Numbered from the stretch's first letter, positions 6,777 through 14,055 are shown. The stretch is 14,055 nt of DNA from Dehalococcoidia bacterium (GCA_016927965.1 JAFGLP010000076.1:1-14055), one strand, 5' to 3'. Notes: generated by a model not told the origin, from the letters alone. Translations and numbers: made by a program.

Positions 6777-8108
6777 TTAGCGGCCAAGTAAATTAGGCAT
6801 ATTCTTGGGCAATTTACCCCTAGCCATCATTTTAGTCATCTTCTGTATGTTATAGAATTGATTCAATAACTGATTAACATCGCTTGGCGTTGTCCCGCTT
6901 CCCCTGGCTATCCTGCGTTTTCTGCTTCCATTAATCAAATCAGGATTCCGCCTCTCATCGGGAGTCATAGACAATATGATCGCTTCCAATTTCCTGGTTT
7001 TATCCATGCTCTCCTTATCCGAAATCCCTTTGGTCAGCTTGTTGAAACCAGGAATCATATCAACCAGTTGTGTAAAACCACCCATTTTTTTTATTTGTCG
7101 CATCTGCTCAAGAAGATCTTCCATGTCAAACTCGGATTTGCGTAGCTTGGATTCCAGTTGCTGCATTTTTTGTTTATCAAATGCCGCCTCAGCCTTTTCT
7201 ATCAAGGTAAGGACATCGCCCATGCCCAGTATACGGGATGCTAACCTGTCAGGATAAAAAACTTCAAGCGCATTGTTTTTTTCCCCCACCCCTATGAACT
7301 TGATGGGAACACCTGTGACGAACTTAATCGAAAGCGCTGCCCCACCCCTGGCATCACCATCCATCTTAGTTAATATAAGACCGGTTAAACCCAGGTTTTT
7401 ATTGAATTCCTCCGCTATATTGACTGCGTCCTGCCCAGTCATAGCATCCGCAACAAGCAGTATCTCTGCCGGCACCACCTCCCTTTTTATGTCAACAAGC
7501 TCCTTCATCAAAATCTCATCTATGTGCAGCCTACCCTGAGTATCTATCAATACCCACGCAGCCGCCATTTCCTCTGCCTTCTTGACAGCATTGCGGCAAA
7601 TATTTATGGGATCGTGCTTGACATCTTCTGAATAAACGGGAATATCCAGTTGTTTGCCCAGTACATTCAGCTGCTCAATAGCGGCCGGCCGCCTGGTATC
7701 GGCAGCTACTAATAGCGTTTTTTGCCCTGCCTGTTTCAAATGTAACGCCATTTTAGCGGCAGTGGTGGTTTTGCCTGCGCCCTGCAGCCCTACCAGCATT
7801 ATAATAGACGGCAACTTTGAAGCCGCTTTAAGCCGTGACGGATCTCTTCCCAGGATCCCAACCAATTCCTCATTGACTATCTTTACTATTTGCTGGGCTG
7901 GTGAAAGGCTTTCCAGTACCTTGGCATCCAGAGCCTTCTCCCTAATTACAGACAAGAAGTTCTTTACGACTTTAAAATTCACATCGGCTTCCAACATCGC
8001 CAGCCTGATTTGCCGCAAAGCCTCGTCTATCTCTTTTTCAGTGAGCCTTCCTTTATTGTTCAGTCCGCTGAATATTTTGGAGAGTTTTTCAGTCAATACT
8101 TCAAACAT
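6777..8108 (-). CDS. ffh: signal recognition particle protein, SRP GTPase
   Basis: Ffh binds 4.5S/6S RNA and signal sequences of nascent proteins and delivers ribosomes to the membrane through FtsY. The 443 residues show a helical N domain (1-90), a G domain and a methionine-rich M domain (300-443). G-domain motifs are the P-loop GLQGAGKT (107-114), DTRRP (137-141), G3 as DTQGR (189-193) and G4 TKMD (247-250), followed by GDARGGAALS. The M domain has the RNA-binding SRKRRIARGSG (395-405) and ends in the usual Met-rich tail. G3 in this family is normally DTAGR, so Gln at 191 is unusual; the codon is an unambiguous CAG. GGGGA precedes the ATG by five bases. The stop lies 4 bases from the convergent upstream gene, leaving no room for an intergenic terminator. 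Confidence 0.97.
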   Translation of the reverse strand: MFEVLTEKLSKIFSGLNNKGRLTEKEIDEALRQIRLAMLEADVNFKVVKNFLSVIREKALDAKVLESLSPAQQIVKIVNEELVGILGRDPSRLKAASKLPSIIMLVGLQGAGKTTTAAKMALHLKQAGQKTLLVAADTRRPAAIEQLNVLGKQLDIPVYSEDVKHDPINICRNAVKKAEEMAAAWVLIDTQGRLHIDEILMKELVDIKREVVPAEILLVADAMTGQDAVNIAEEFNKNLGLTGLILTKMDGDARGGAALSIKFVTGVPIKFIGVGEKNNALEVFYPDRLASRILGMGDVLTLIEKAEAAFDKQKMQQLESKLRKSEFDMEDLLEQMRQIKKMGGFTQLVDMIPGFNKLTKGISDKESMDKTRKLEAIILSMTPDERRNPDLINGSRKRRIARGSGTTPSDVNQLLNQFYNIQKMTKMMARGKLPKNMPNLLGR

Positions 8109-8152
8109 ATATTTCCCCGGTTGTAAAAATTGAATTGGATAGTAGTTTTATA

Positions 8153-8161
8153 TGGTAAAAT
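8153..8161 (+). promoter_or_regulatory. possible extended -10 promoter for the sbcC-like gene
   Basis: TGGTAAAAT is an extended -10 (five of six matches plus TG). No well-spaced -35 is apparent. The predicted leader to the TTG start at 8267 is about 100 bases, with only short imperfect inverted repeats and no recognised riboswitch. The -10 overlaps the putative ffh promoter on the other strand. Confidence 0.35.
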
Positions 8162-8185
8162 AGCAACTGGCTGTTTCCAAGCCAA
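8157..8185 (-). promoter_or_regulatory. possible ffh promoter
   Basis: On the minus strand TTGGCT (8185-8180) and TATTTT (8162-8157) are separated by 17 bases, each matching consensus at four of six positions. It would give a leader of about 40 bases before the ffh ATG at 8108. The -10 coincides with the opposite-strand -10 of the divergent gene. Confidence 0.3.
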
Positions 8186-8252
8186 CTCAATAAGCATAGC
8201 ATATTTTGCTGGTTGATACCGGCCACCTTATACCTGTTAGGATATTTTAATC

Positions 8253-8258
8253 TGGAGA
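8253..8258 (+). promoter_or_regulatory. ribosome binding site fixing a TTG start
   Basis: TGGAGA, with GGAG nine bases before TTG 8267, selects that codon over the farther TTG at 8213 and the later ATG at 8288. The protein then begins IPLRLRMKNFMCY, the usual opening of SbcC/Rad50 proteins. Confidence 0.65.
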
Positions 8259-8266
8259 CAGATGCT

Positions 8267-10843
8267 TTGATTCCACTACGGCTCAGAATGAAAAATTTTA
8301 TGTGCTACAGGGAAAATATGCCCGTATTGGATTTTGAGGGCATACATGTCGCCTGCCTCTGCGGAGATAATGGCAGCGGAAAATCCAGCATTTTTGACGC
8401 CGTTACCTGGGCTTTATGGGGAGAGGCATCACGTGGTAAATCCAATGACGACCTGATTTATTCAAGTCCTAACGCTAACGAAATGGAGGTAGAACTGGAA
8501 TTTCTTTCAGGAGCTGACCGTTATCGAGTAATTCGCAAGCATACACGGTCAACCGCAACAAGGTCCGGACAGTCTTTACTTGAGTTCCAGTTGTGCCACC
8601 AGGGCATATTTAAGTCTCTTTCTGAACACACAAAAGCTCAAACACAGGATAAGATTCAAAATTTGCTTCATCTCGATTATCAGACATTTATCAATAGCGC
8701 CATGATACTTCAGGGCAGAGCAAATGAATTTAGCAACAAAAGACCGGGGGAGCGCAAGGAAATCTTGGCCAATATACTTGACCTTTCTTTTTACGATCAG
8801 ATGGAACAACAAGCCAGGACCTCTTCCGAAATCAGAAAACTGGAATCGATTAATCTGGAACGTGATATCGATAGTTTAGTGCCCAAACTAAATGAAAAAG
8901 CCGGGCTAGAAGAAATAGTCACAGTAATAAATGATGAACTTTTGAAAATCGAAAACTCTAAAACATCCGCCAATAGCGATATATTGAAATTACGTGCACA
9001 AAAGGAATTATTGGTAAGTCGCAAAGAGCAATTGGGCATACTTTCGCAGCAGATCGAAAGTAAAAAAGATGAGATTAATCTCTGTCAAAAGCGCTTTAAT
9101 GATATGGCCAACCACATTCAAAGATATACCAAAATCTTGTCGCAATCCGAGGAAATCGAAAAGGGATATGCTGAATATCGCAGTGTTTTATCCATGGATG
9201 AACAACTTAATGACCAATTAAAAAAAATCCATAACCTTAATCAGCGTAAGAAACCACTTGAAGAACTAATTGCTTCAATTCAAAATACCTATTATAACAA
9301 ACGCAAAATATTGTCGTCACGATTAGCTGAACTAACTGCTAAATCCGAGAGGTTGCCGCAATTTCGCCGGCAGTATGAACTCATACTACAGCATCAAAAT
9401 GAACTGGATACTAAAGAGCAAGAGATAGAGAGCAAAGGAAAGCTGTTCAACCAGATTACAGCAACAATCGGCACTTTATCCTCTTTAAACTCCGAGCTAC
9501 TTTTAGCGGCTGATGAAATTAGGGGGAAAATGGCCATGCTGTCACATGCCGGCGCCACATGCCCTCTATGTGAATCAGAACTCGGCCCGGATGGATGCGA
9601 CCGTATAAAAAACAAACTCTCTACTGAATTGGCAAATAAATTGGCGCTCTCCCAAGAAAATATAAGGGAAATTGCGAACTATAAAGCTGAACTGGCTTCT
9701 CTGGAAAAAGAGAGTAACCAGATGGAGCTATCGTTTAAATCGGACCGTGATAGTACCAAGCAAAAGCTTGCAGTTCTTCAAAAAGAAATCTCTGATATCG
9801 AGGCTGCCAGTGAGGAAGAGGCTGCCAAGAAAGATGTGCTGCACAAGCTTGAAGAAGATATTAAAAACATGAATTACGCTATAGATGAGCGTAAAGCATT
9901 GCAGACCATTGAACAAGAACAAAATGTTTTGGGATATGATCCGGATGCTCATAAAAAAATATCAGAGCGTAAGATTGCCTTGCAGCATTTTGAAGACCTT
10001 CAGCAGGAACTGTCCGAGGCAAAACTGCAGTACGCAACTCAACAAAAGAACAGGATTGATTATGAGATTACAATCGCCAGCATTAATGATGCTATAGCAA
10101 ATCTCGCTAAACAGCATGCAGAAATCACAGGGCAGATTACAGAATTACCGAGAGTATTAGAACAGCTGGCAGAATTAGAACACGGCCAGCAATTGCTGTC
10201 TGCTAAAGAAAGGGCTACCCGGGACCACCTGGCAGAATGTAAAGAAAAACTTAAACAGATTGATCTGCTTGGAGCTGAAAAGCAAGATAAGGAAGCAAAG
10301 CTAAGGCAATATAGGGAGAATGAAGCTATATTTTCGGAGCTTGCCAGGTGTTTCAGTAAAAAGGGCATCCAGGCCCTAATTATAGGAGAAGCCCTGCCAG
10401 AAATCGAGAATGAAGCCAACTTACTCTTGGGGAAAATGACTGACAATCGTATGTCCCTCACGTTAGAAACACAACGGGGAACTAAAAAAGGAGATATGAT
10501 CGAGACCCTGGATATTAAAATAGCCGACGAATTAGGTACGCGTACTTATGATATGTACAGCGGGGGAGAGGCTTTCCGCATAGACCTGGCGTTACGCATA
10601 GCCATATCGAGGCTGTTGGTGCGCAGGGTTGGCGCCGCCATGCCAATCCTAATAATTGACGAGGGATTCGGAACGCAGGATAATTTAGGGTTGGAAAAAT
10701 TAATTGAAGCGATTAATGCTATACAGGATGATTTCGAGAAAGTATTTGTCATCACTCATTTGGAAGAATTAAAAGATCGATTCCCCACCATAATAAGTGT
10801 CACCAAGACTATGGACGGCTCGCTGGTTTCAGTTGTCCAATAA
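8267..10843 (+). CDS. sbcC: SbcC/Rad50-type SMC-like ATPase
   Basis: This is the ATPase partner of the SbcD/Mre11 nuclease, which opens hairpins and blocked DNA ends. With TTG 8267 as start the protein has 858 residues. The N-terminal half of the ATPase head carries Walker A GDNGSGKS (33-40) and a Q-loop region near FINSAMILQGRANEF. A long coiled coil of Glu/Lys/Gln-rich heptads (about 165-690) is broken by the zinc hook CPLC (432-435). The C-terminal head has signature YSGGEAFRIDLALR (from 764), Walker B ILIIDEGFG with D798/E799, and a VITHLEEL switch. Length and central hook position fit Rad50/SbcC rather than SMC or RecN. No sbcD lies next to it, and the upstream neighbour is ffh on the other strand. 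It is followed after 33 bases by an unrelated metabolic gene. Confidence 0.93.
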   Translation: MIPLRLRMKNFMCYRENMPVLDFEGIHVACLCGDNGSGKSSIFDAVTWALWGEASRGKSNDDLIYSSPNANEMEVELEFLSGADRYRVIRKHTRSTATRSGQSLLEFQLCHQGIFKSLSEHTKAQTQDKIQNLLHLDYQTFINSAMILQGRANEFSNKRPGERKEILANILDLSFYDQMEQQARTSSEIRKLESINLERDIDSLVPKLNEKAGLEEIVTVINDELLKIENSKTSANSDILKLRAQKELLVSRKEQLGILSQQIESKKDEINLCQKRFNDMANHIQRYTKILSQSEEIEKGYAEYRSVLSMDEQLNDQLKKIHNLNQRKKPLEELIASIQNTYYNKRKILSSRLAELTAKSERLPQFRRQYELILQHQNELDTKEQEIESKGKLFNQITATIGTLSSLNSELLLAADEIRGKMAMLSHAGATCPLCESELGPDGCDRIKNKLSTELANKLALSQENIREIANYKAELASLEKESNQMELSFKSDRDSTKQKLAVLQKEISDIEAASEEEAAKKDVLHKLEEDIKNMNYAIDERKALQTIEQEQNVLGYDPDAHKKISERKIALQHFEDLQQELSEAKLQYATQQKNRIDYEITIASINDAIANLAKQHAEITGQITELPRVLEQLAELEHGQQLLSAKERATRDHLAECKEKLKQIDLLGAEKQDKEAKLRQYRENEAIFSELARCFSKKGIQALIIGEALPEIENEANLLLGKMTDNRMSLTLETQRGTKKGDMIETLDIKIADELGTRTYDMYSGGEAFRIDLALRIAISRLLVRRVGAAMPILIIDEGFGTQDNLGLEKLIEAINAIQDDFEKVFVITHLEELKDRFPTIISVTKTMDGSLVSVVQ

Positions 10844-10863
10844 TATACATAAAAATTATTTAT

Positions 10864-10870
10864 AGGAGGG
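10864..10870 (+). promoter_or_regulatory. strong ribosome binding site for a TTG start
   Basis: AGGAGGG sits six bases before TTG 10877. It supports that codon as the start of the dehydrogenase and shows that translation is independent of the upstream gene. Confidence 0.8.
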
Positions 10871-10876
10871 TATACC

Positions 10877-11773
10877 TTGGAACTAAGCAATCTTAAACGC
10901 ATCGGCATCGTCGGGTCAGGCGCAATGGGCGCCCAGATCGCACAACTATTCGCCCAGGTCGGGGGTTACGAAGTAATGATCTCGGATGTTACATCCGACC
11001 TTGTTAACGCCGGTATTAAAGGCATTGACGGCAGACTGCAAAAATACTTTGTAGAAAAAGGCAAGATAACTGCTGATCAGAAAAACGCTATTATGAGCCG
11101 CATTAAAGGCACCACCAGCGTTGCTGAACTCGGTAAGAACTCCGACTATGTCATCGAAGCAGTCATAGAAAATATGGATATCAAGAAAAAGATATTCCAG
11201 GAGCTTGACGCTAATGCGCCGGCTGATACTATACTGGCCAGCAATACGTCTGCTCTTCCCATAACATTAATGTCTAATGCAACCAAACGAGCAGACAGAG
11301 TCATCGGAACACACTTCATGAATCCAGTGGCAGTCATGAAACTGGTTGAGGTCGTCACTCCCCCCATGGTTTCAGATGCAACAGTAAAATTGACAGTAGA
11401 CCTTATGAAAAAGGTTGGCAAAGAGCCCGTCATGTGCAAAGACATCAGCCTGGGCTTCCTGGCCAACAGGGCATATGGTGCTATGCTGAATGAAGCCGTC
11501 CAGATGGTCTGGGAACGTGTGGCATCCCCTCAAGATATCGATAAAGCCATGAAGCTGGGATACAATTTCCCCATGGGACCCTGTGAGCTGTTCGATTTTA
11601 CAGGTGGATGGAGCATCAGCGCATCCAGTGAAACCGACCGCATTAAAGAGGTAGGAGATGCAAGGGGCAGGTGCCATCCGCTGGTCAAACTCATGGTCAG
11701 GGCTGGATATACAGGCGGTCTTGGTAAAAAAGGCATTTATGCCTTCTGGGATGATGTCCTTTCCAAATGGTAA
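10877..11773 (+). CDS. 3-hydroxyacyl-CoA (3-hydroxybutyryl-CoA) dehydrogenase
   Basis: This enzyme oxidises (S)-3-hydroxyacyl-CoA to 3-ketoacyl-CoA with NAD(P), or runs in reverse in butyryl-CoA synthesis; it is cytosolic. The 298 residues give the single-domain-pair form (about 280-300 in Hbd/PaaH), not a trifunctional fusion. The N-terminal Rossmann fold shows GIVGSGAMGAQIAQ (10-23) and a D37 that suggests NAD preference. Then come NTSALPIT, GTHFMNP with catalytic H146, E158 (KLVEVV) and N197 (GFLANRAY). The C-terminal helical domain has YNFPMGPCELFDFTG and ends GKKGIYAFWDD. The TTG start is backed by a strong Shine-Dalgarno. It is followed by a clear terminator. Nothing nearby encodes thiolase, crotonase or acyl-CoA dehydrogenase, so the pathway cannot be read from context, and chain-length preference is unknown. 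Confidence 0.9.
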   Translation: MELSNLKRIGIVGSGAMGAQIAQLFAQVGGYEVMISDVTSDLVNAGIKGIDGRLQKYFVEKGKITADQKNAIMSRIKGTTSVAELGKNSDYVIEAVIENMDIKKKIFQELDANAPADTILASNTSALPITLMSNATKRADRVIGTHFMNPVAVMKLVEVVTPPMVSDATVKLTVDLMKKVGKEPVMCKDISLGFLANRAYGAMLNEAVQMVWERVASPQDIDKAMKLGYNFPMGPCELFDFTGGWSISASSETDRIKEVGDARGRCHPLVKLMVRAGYTGGLGKKGIYAFWDDVLSKW

Positions 11774-11797
11774 TAATTTAATATATCAAACCATATA

Positions 11798-11839
11798 GAT
11801 ACAACCCTGCTTTATTTTAAAGCAGGGTTGTATCTTTTT
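11798..11839 (+). terminator. rho-independent terminator
   Basis: Arms at 11798-11814 and 11818-11834 form a perfect 17-bp stem around a 3-base TTT loop, with a GC-rich AACCCTGC core and a run of five T at 11835-11839. It lies 25 bases after the dehydrogenase stop and ends transcription of the sbcC-hbd unit. Confidence 0.93.
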
Positions 11840-11842
11840 ACC

Positions 11843-11871
11843 TTGACAGTCCAGTACTTCGGCGTTATCCT
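11843..11871 (+). promoter_or_regulatory. sigma-70 promoter for the LOG/MBL gene pair
   Basis: A consensus TTGACA (11843-11848), an exact 17-base spacer and TATCCT (11866-11871, four of six) lie just after the terminator. The predicted start near 11878 gives a leader of about 60 bases to ATG 11938. Confidence 0.6.
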
Positions 11872-11926
11872 AAATATATTTAAATAAATCAGACCATATA
11901 TATTAATTTGTCTTTTACGATGATAC

Positions 11927-11932
11927 TTGAGG
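11927..11932 (+). promoter_or_regulatory. ribosome binding site choosing ATG 11938
   Basis: TTGAGG ends five bases before ATG 11938. The two possible upstream starts (TTG 11908 and ATG 11920) have no comparable site. Confidence 0.55.
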
Positions 11933-11937
11933 TTGAC

Positions 11938-12618
11938 ATGCCTGATAAATATGAAATCAACGCATTCGAAAAAGAAGAATCATGGAGACTGTTCAGATAT
12001 TTAGGGGAACTCGTAGAAGGTTTTGATAAATTATCGGGCATTGAACCTGCTATCACCATATACGGCTCAGCAGTAGCAACAGCAGACATGGCCGACTATC
12101 AAAATGCCAAGCAGATTGCTTATCTCCTGGGGAAGCAGGGCTTCAATATAATCACAGGAGGGGGACCGGGGCTAATGGAAGCAGCCAATCTGGGTGCAAG
12201 TGAAGCAGGAGTGCAATCGGTTGGCCTCAACATTGTTCTCCCCAAAGAGCAGAAAGGCAACGTTTATTCCAACCTGAATATTACCTTCAACCATTTCTTT
12301 GTTCGCAAAGTAATGCTGGTGAAATACGCAACGGCCTTTGTGATTATGCCCGGCGGACTTGGCACCATGGATGAATTAACAGAGGTGCTTACCCTTATTC
12401 AAACAAATAAGATCAAACCATTCCCTGTCATACTATTCAATTCCAGTTTCTGGCACAATTTCCTTGACTGGCTCCAAAATACCGTACTCTTGAATGGATA
12501 TATTTCAGAAGCGGACCTACAACTACTCAGGATTTCAGATCAGCCGGAAGATGTTCAAAGTATTGTCAGCAGCTGGTATCTGAAACAGGCAATTACAGGA
12601 CGAAGAGCCATTGATTAA
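11938..12618 (+). CDS. LOG-family (TIGR00730/COG1611) nucleotide-binding protein
   Basis: The family contains Rossmann-fold phosphoribohydrolases acting on nucleoside 5'-monophosphates (cytokinin-activating LOG enzymes, PpnN-type nucleosidases); many are mislabelled lysine decarboxylases. The 226-residue protein has both signature motifs: GGGPGLMEA (74-82) and PGGLGTMDE (138-146), with R123-K124 (FFVRKVMLV) between them, as in active members. The N-terminal ~35 residues form an amphipathic helix before the Rossmann core (ITIYGSA). I start it at ATG 11938 because of the Shine-Dalgarno there; starts at 11920 or 11908 would add 6 or 10 residues. Its end overlaps the next gene by 8 bases. A role in nucleotide salvage or turnover is likely, but the substrate cannot be determined. 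Confidence 0.88.
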   Translation: MPDKYEINAFEKEESWRLFRYLGELVEGFDKLSGIEPAITIYGSAVATADMADYQNAKQIAYLLGKQGFNIITGGGPGLMEAANLGASEAGVQSVGLNIVLPKEQKGNVYSNLNITFNHFFVRKVMLVKYATAFVIMPGGLGTMDELTEVLTLIQTNKIKPFPVILFNSSFWHNFLDWLQNTVLLNGYISEADLQLLRISDQPEDVQSIVSSWYLKQAITGRRAID

Positions 12619-14005
12619 TATAAGTTTCCATGGAGCAACCCGGACAGTTACAGGATCAAGGCACCTTATCAACGTTAACGGTTACAATATTTTACTAGAC
12701 TGCGGTTTTTTCCAGGGACGCAGAGCAGAAACCTATGAACGCAACCTCAATTTTTCATTTGATCCGCAATCCGTTGATGCTGTTATCATCTCACACGCTC
12801 ACATGGACCATTTAGGCAATTTGCCTAATCTCGTCAGGCAGGGCTATCAAGGCGATGTTCATTGTACTTCTGCCACACTCGACCTTGCTAATATTATGCT
12901 CATGGATTCTGCCAATATTCAGGAACACGATATCAAAGTTGTTAATAAAATACGGCGCAGGCATAAGGAACCACCGGTAGATCCCTTATATGTTAAAAAT
13001 GACATTCCGCCTGTCCTCAGGCTTTTAAGAAGCAGCAGCTATTATCATCCATTTAATTTGCGTGACAATATCCAGGTAACATTCTATGATGCCGGTCATA
13101 TTCTGGGATCAGCCATTACCGTATTGAACATAAATGACAATGGCCGCCTCATTTCAATTTGTTTTTCCGGTGACCTGGGACGCGAAGACATCCCCATTAT
13201 ACGCAATCCCGATATAATATCCGATTCTGACATTCTTATCATAGAAAGCACCTACGGCAATCGCCTGCATACTGATATCAATAATGCCAGCGATAAGCTT
13301 GAAAAAGTTATAAATGAAACAATATCCAAAGGCGGCAAGCTGATCGTCCCTTCATTTGCGCTTGAAAGAACCCAGGAATTAATCTACTTCCTGCACCAGC
13401 TGCAGATCAATAATAGGATACCAAAATTCCCGATTTTTTTAGATAGTCCTCTGGCGATAGGTGCGACAGATATATTCAGGCTGCATCCTGAGTGCTTTGA
13501 CAGCGAGACAATCGAGTTTATGGAATCGGTAGAAGACCCCTTCGGATTTTATGGTTTACGTTTTGTATCCAGTGTAGAAGAATCAAAGTCACTGGCGAAA
13601 ATTCAGGTCCCTATGATGATCATTGCAGGATCCGGCATGGCTGAAGGCGGACGCATTTTACATCATTTGAAAAATAATATAGGCAAGGCCAAAAACACTG
13701 TATTAATAGTAGGCTGGCAAGCTCAAAACACGCTGGGACGGAAAATTGCTGAGAAATGGCCTGAAGTATCGATTTTCGGCCAAAAGCACAAGTTGCGCTG
13801 CCGTGTCGAGGTTTTTCATGAATTCAGCGCACATGCAGACCGCAACGACCTTATAAGATGGGCAAGTAAAGGTAACGACAGGTGGCAAAAGGTGTTCATT
13901 GTCCATGGCGAGGAGTCAGCTTCACTTTCACTGGCAGAAGCATTCAGGGAATCAGGGCTAAATAATGTCATTGTCCCCGAGTTAGGGCAAAGTTTTACAC
14001 TTTAG
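12611..14005 (+). CDS. MBL-fold/beta-CASP RNA-processing-type hydrolase
   Basis: The 464-residue protein has the arrangement of CPSF73/YsmC-like metallo-beta-lactamase hydrolases (COG1236), which cut RNA endo- or exonucleolytically with two zinc ions. The metal motifs are HAHMDH (62-67), DAGHILGS (D160, H163), FSGDLGR (D188) and the C-terminal SAHAD with H408. The beta-CASP insert carries IPSFA/ERTQELIYFL and SGMAEGGRILHHL, and ends GWQAQNTLGRK. It opens with FHGATRTVTGSRHL, typical of this group. It is not RNase J, which is longer and has a C-terminal domain. The start is TTG 12611, inside the end of the LOG gene (8-base overlap) behind a purine-rich AGGACGAAGAG, so the two are translationally coupled. 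RNA is the likely substrate by family, not by direct evidence. Confidence 0.9.
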   Translation: MINISFHGATRTVTGSRHLINVNGYNILLDCGFFQGRRAETYERNLNFSFDPQSVDAVIISHAHMDHLGNLPNLVRQGYQGDVHCTSATLDLANIMLMDSANIQEHDIKVVNKIRRRHKEPPVDPLYVKNDIPPVLRLLRSSSYYHPFNLRDNIQVTFYDAGHILGSAITVLNINDNGRLISICFSGDLGREDIPIIRNPDIISDSDILIIESTYGNRLHTDINNASDKLEKVINETISKGGKLIVPSFALERTQELIYFLHQLQINNRIPKFPIFLDSPLAIGATDIFRLHPECFDSETIEFMESVEDPFGFYGLRFVSSVEESKSLAKIQVPMMIIAGSGMAEGGRILHHLKNNIGKAKNTVLIVGWQAQNTLGRKIAEKWPEVSIFGQKHKLRCRVEVFHEFSAHADRNDLIRWASKGNDRWQKVFIVHGEESASLSLAEAFRESGLNNVIVPELGQSFTL

Positions 14006-14055
14006 CTAACCGCTGCTTCTCTCACAAGAGTTACAAATGGCAGAATTCGTATCAG
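14006..14055 (-). CDS. possible C-terminus of a minus-strand gene with a CxxC motif
   Basis: Read on the minus strand, the last 50 bases give an open frame ending ICNSCERSSG and a TAG stop at 14006-14008, directly abutting the stop of the previous gene. The CxxC pair suggests half of a zinc or metal site. Only 16 codons are visible, so this is a guess. A plus-strand ATG at 14037 (MAEFVS) is a competing reading. Confidence 0.25.
   Translation of the reverse strand, partial: DTNSAICNSCERSSG

Noticed and set aside
7654..8133. 159-residue ORF antisense to ffh
   Set aside because: It is Ser/Leu/Phe-rich with no domain logic and lies fully opposite the conserved Ffh N and G domains; it is a shadow frame.
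8213..8266. Longer SbcC-like protein from TTG 8213
   Set aside because: The extra 18 residues precede the standard IPLRLRMKNF opening and have no Shine-Dalgarno, whereas TTG 8267 has one.
8162..8266. Riboswitch or small RNA in the ffh-sbcC intergenic leader
   Set aside because: Only stems of 4-5 bp (TGGCT/AGCCA, AGCA/TGCT) are visible, with no known aptamer core, SRP RNA motif or terminator.
10060..10461. 133-residue ORF antisense to the sbcC-like gene
   Set aside because: Its Ser/Leu-rich composition is that expected of the complement of Glu/Lys-rich coiled-coil codons; it is not a gene.
11798..11839. IS or attachment-site inverted repeat after the dehydrogenase
   Set aside because: The 3-base loop, GC core, T-run and position just after a stop codon make it an ordinary intrinsic terminator.

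Overview
The window looks like ordinary chromosome from an anaerobic bacterium, most likely Chloroflexota of the Dehalococcoidia type. I infer this from four things: the gene order dgt-dnaG-rpoD, a primase zinc finger reading HCFGAC, a long-insert sigma factor, and frequent TTG starts. No rRNA or tRNA is present, so the placement rests on remembered protein features and has not been tested. A 3-hydroxyacyl-CoA dehydrogenase hints at a beta-oxidising or butyryl-CoA-type relative rather than a strict organohalide respirer; this is also inference.

Layout. (1) Bases 1-1486 are accessory. They hold the 3' part of an IS1595 (ISXO2-like) transposase that runs in from the left edge. On the opposite strand are a small ORF overlapping the transposase end and a two-helix membrane protein of unknown function. 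(2) Bases 1555-6772 (+) form a macromolecular-synthesis type operon: an HD-domain dNTP triphosphohydrolase (dgt), DNA primase (dnaG), primary sigma factor (rpoD) and a small membrane-anchored protein. (3) Bases 6777-8108 (-) encode Ffh, the SRP GTPase, ending 4 bases from the previous operon. (4) Bases 8267-10843 (+) encode an SbcC/Rad50-like ATPase, transcribed divergently from ffh. It is followed after 33 bases by the 3-hydroxyacyl-CoA dehydrogenase (to 11773). A perfect 17-bp-stem terminator closes this unit. (5) A new promoter with a consensus TTGACA drives a LOG-family Rossmann protein and an overlapping MBL/beta-CASP RNA-processing-type hydrolase (11938-14005). The last 50 bases may hold the tail of a minus-strand gene with a CxxC motif.

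How the genes fit together. The main operon groups dNTP pool control, replication priming and transcription initiation. Ffh serves protein export, SbcC serves DNA-end processing, and the beta-CASP protein probably serves RNA turnover. There are no intergenic stretches over 300 bases. I saw no CRISPR array, tRNA, rRNA, riboswitch or prophage.

I do not see convincing evidence of a new multi-gene system. The least explained parts are the accessory block at the left (membrane protein with a G8 tract just after its start codon, small antisense ORF, IS1595 transposase), the roughly 150-residue insert in the sigma factor, and the altered G3 motif of Ffh.
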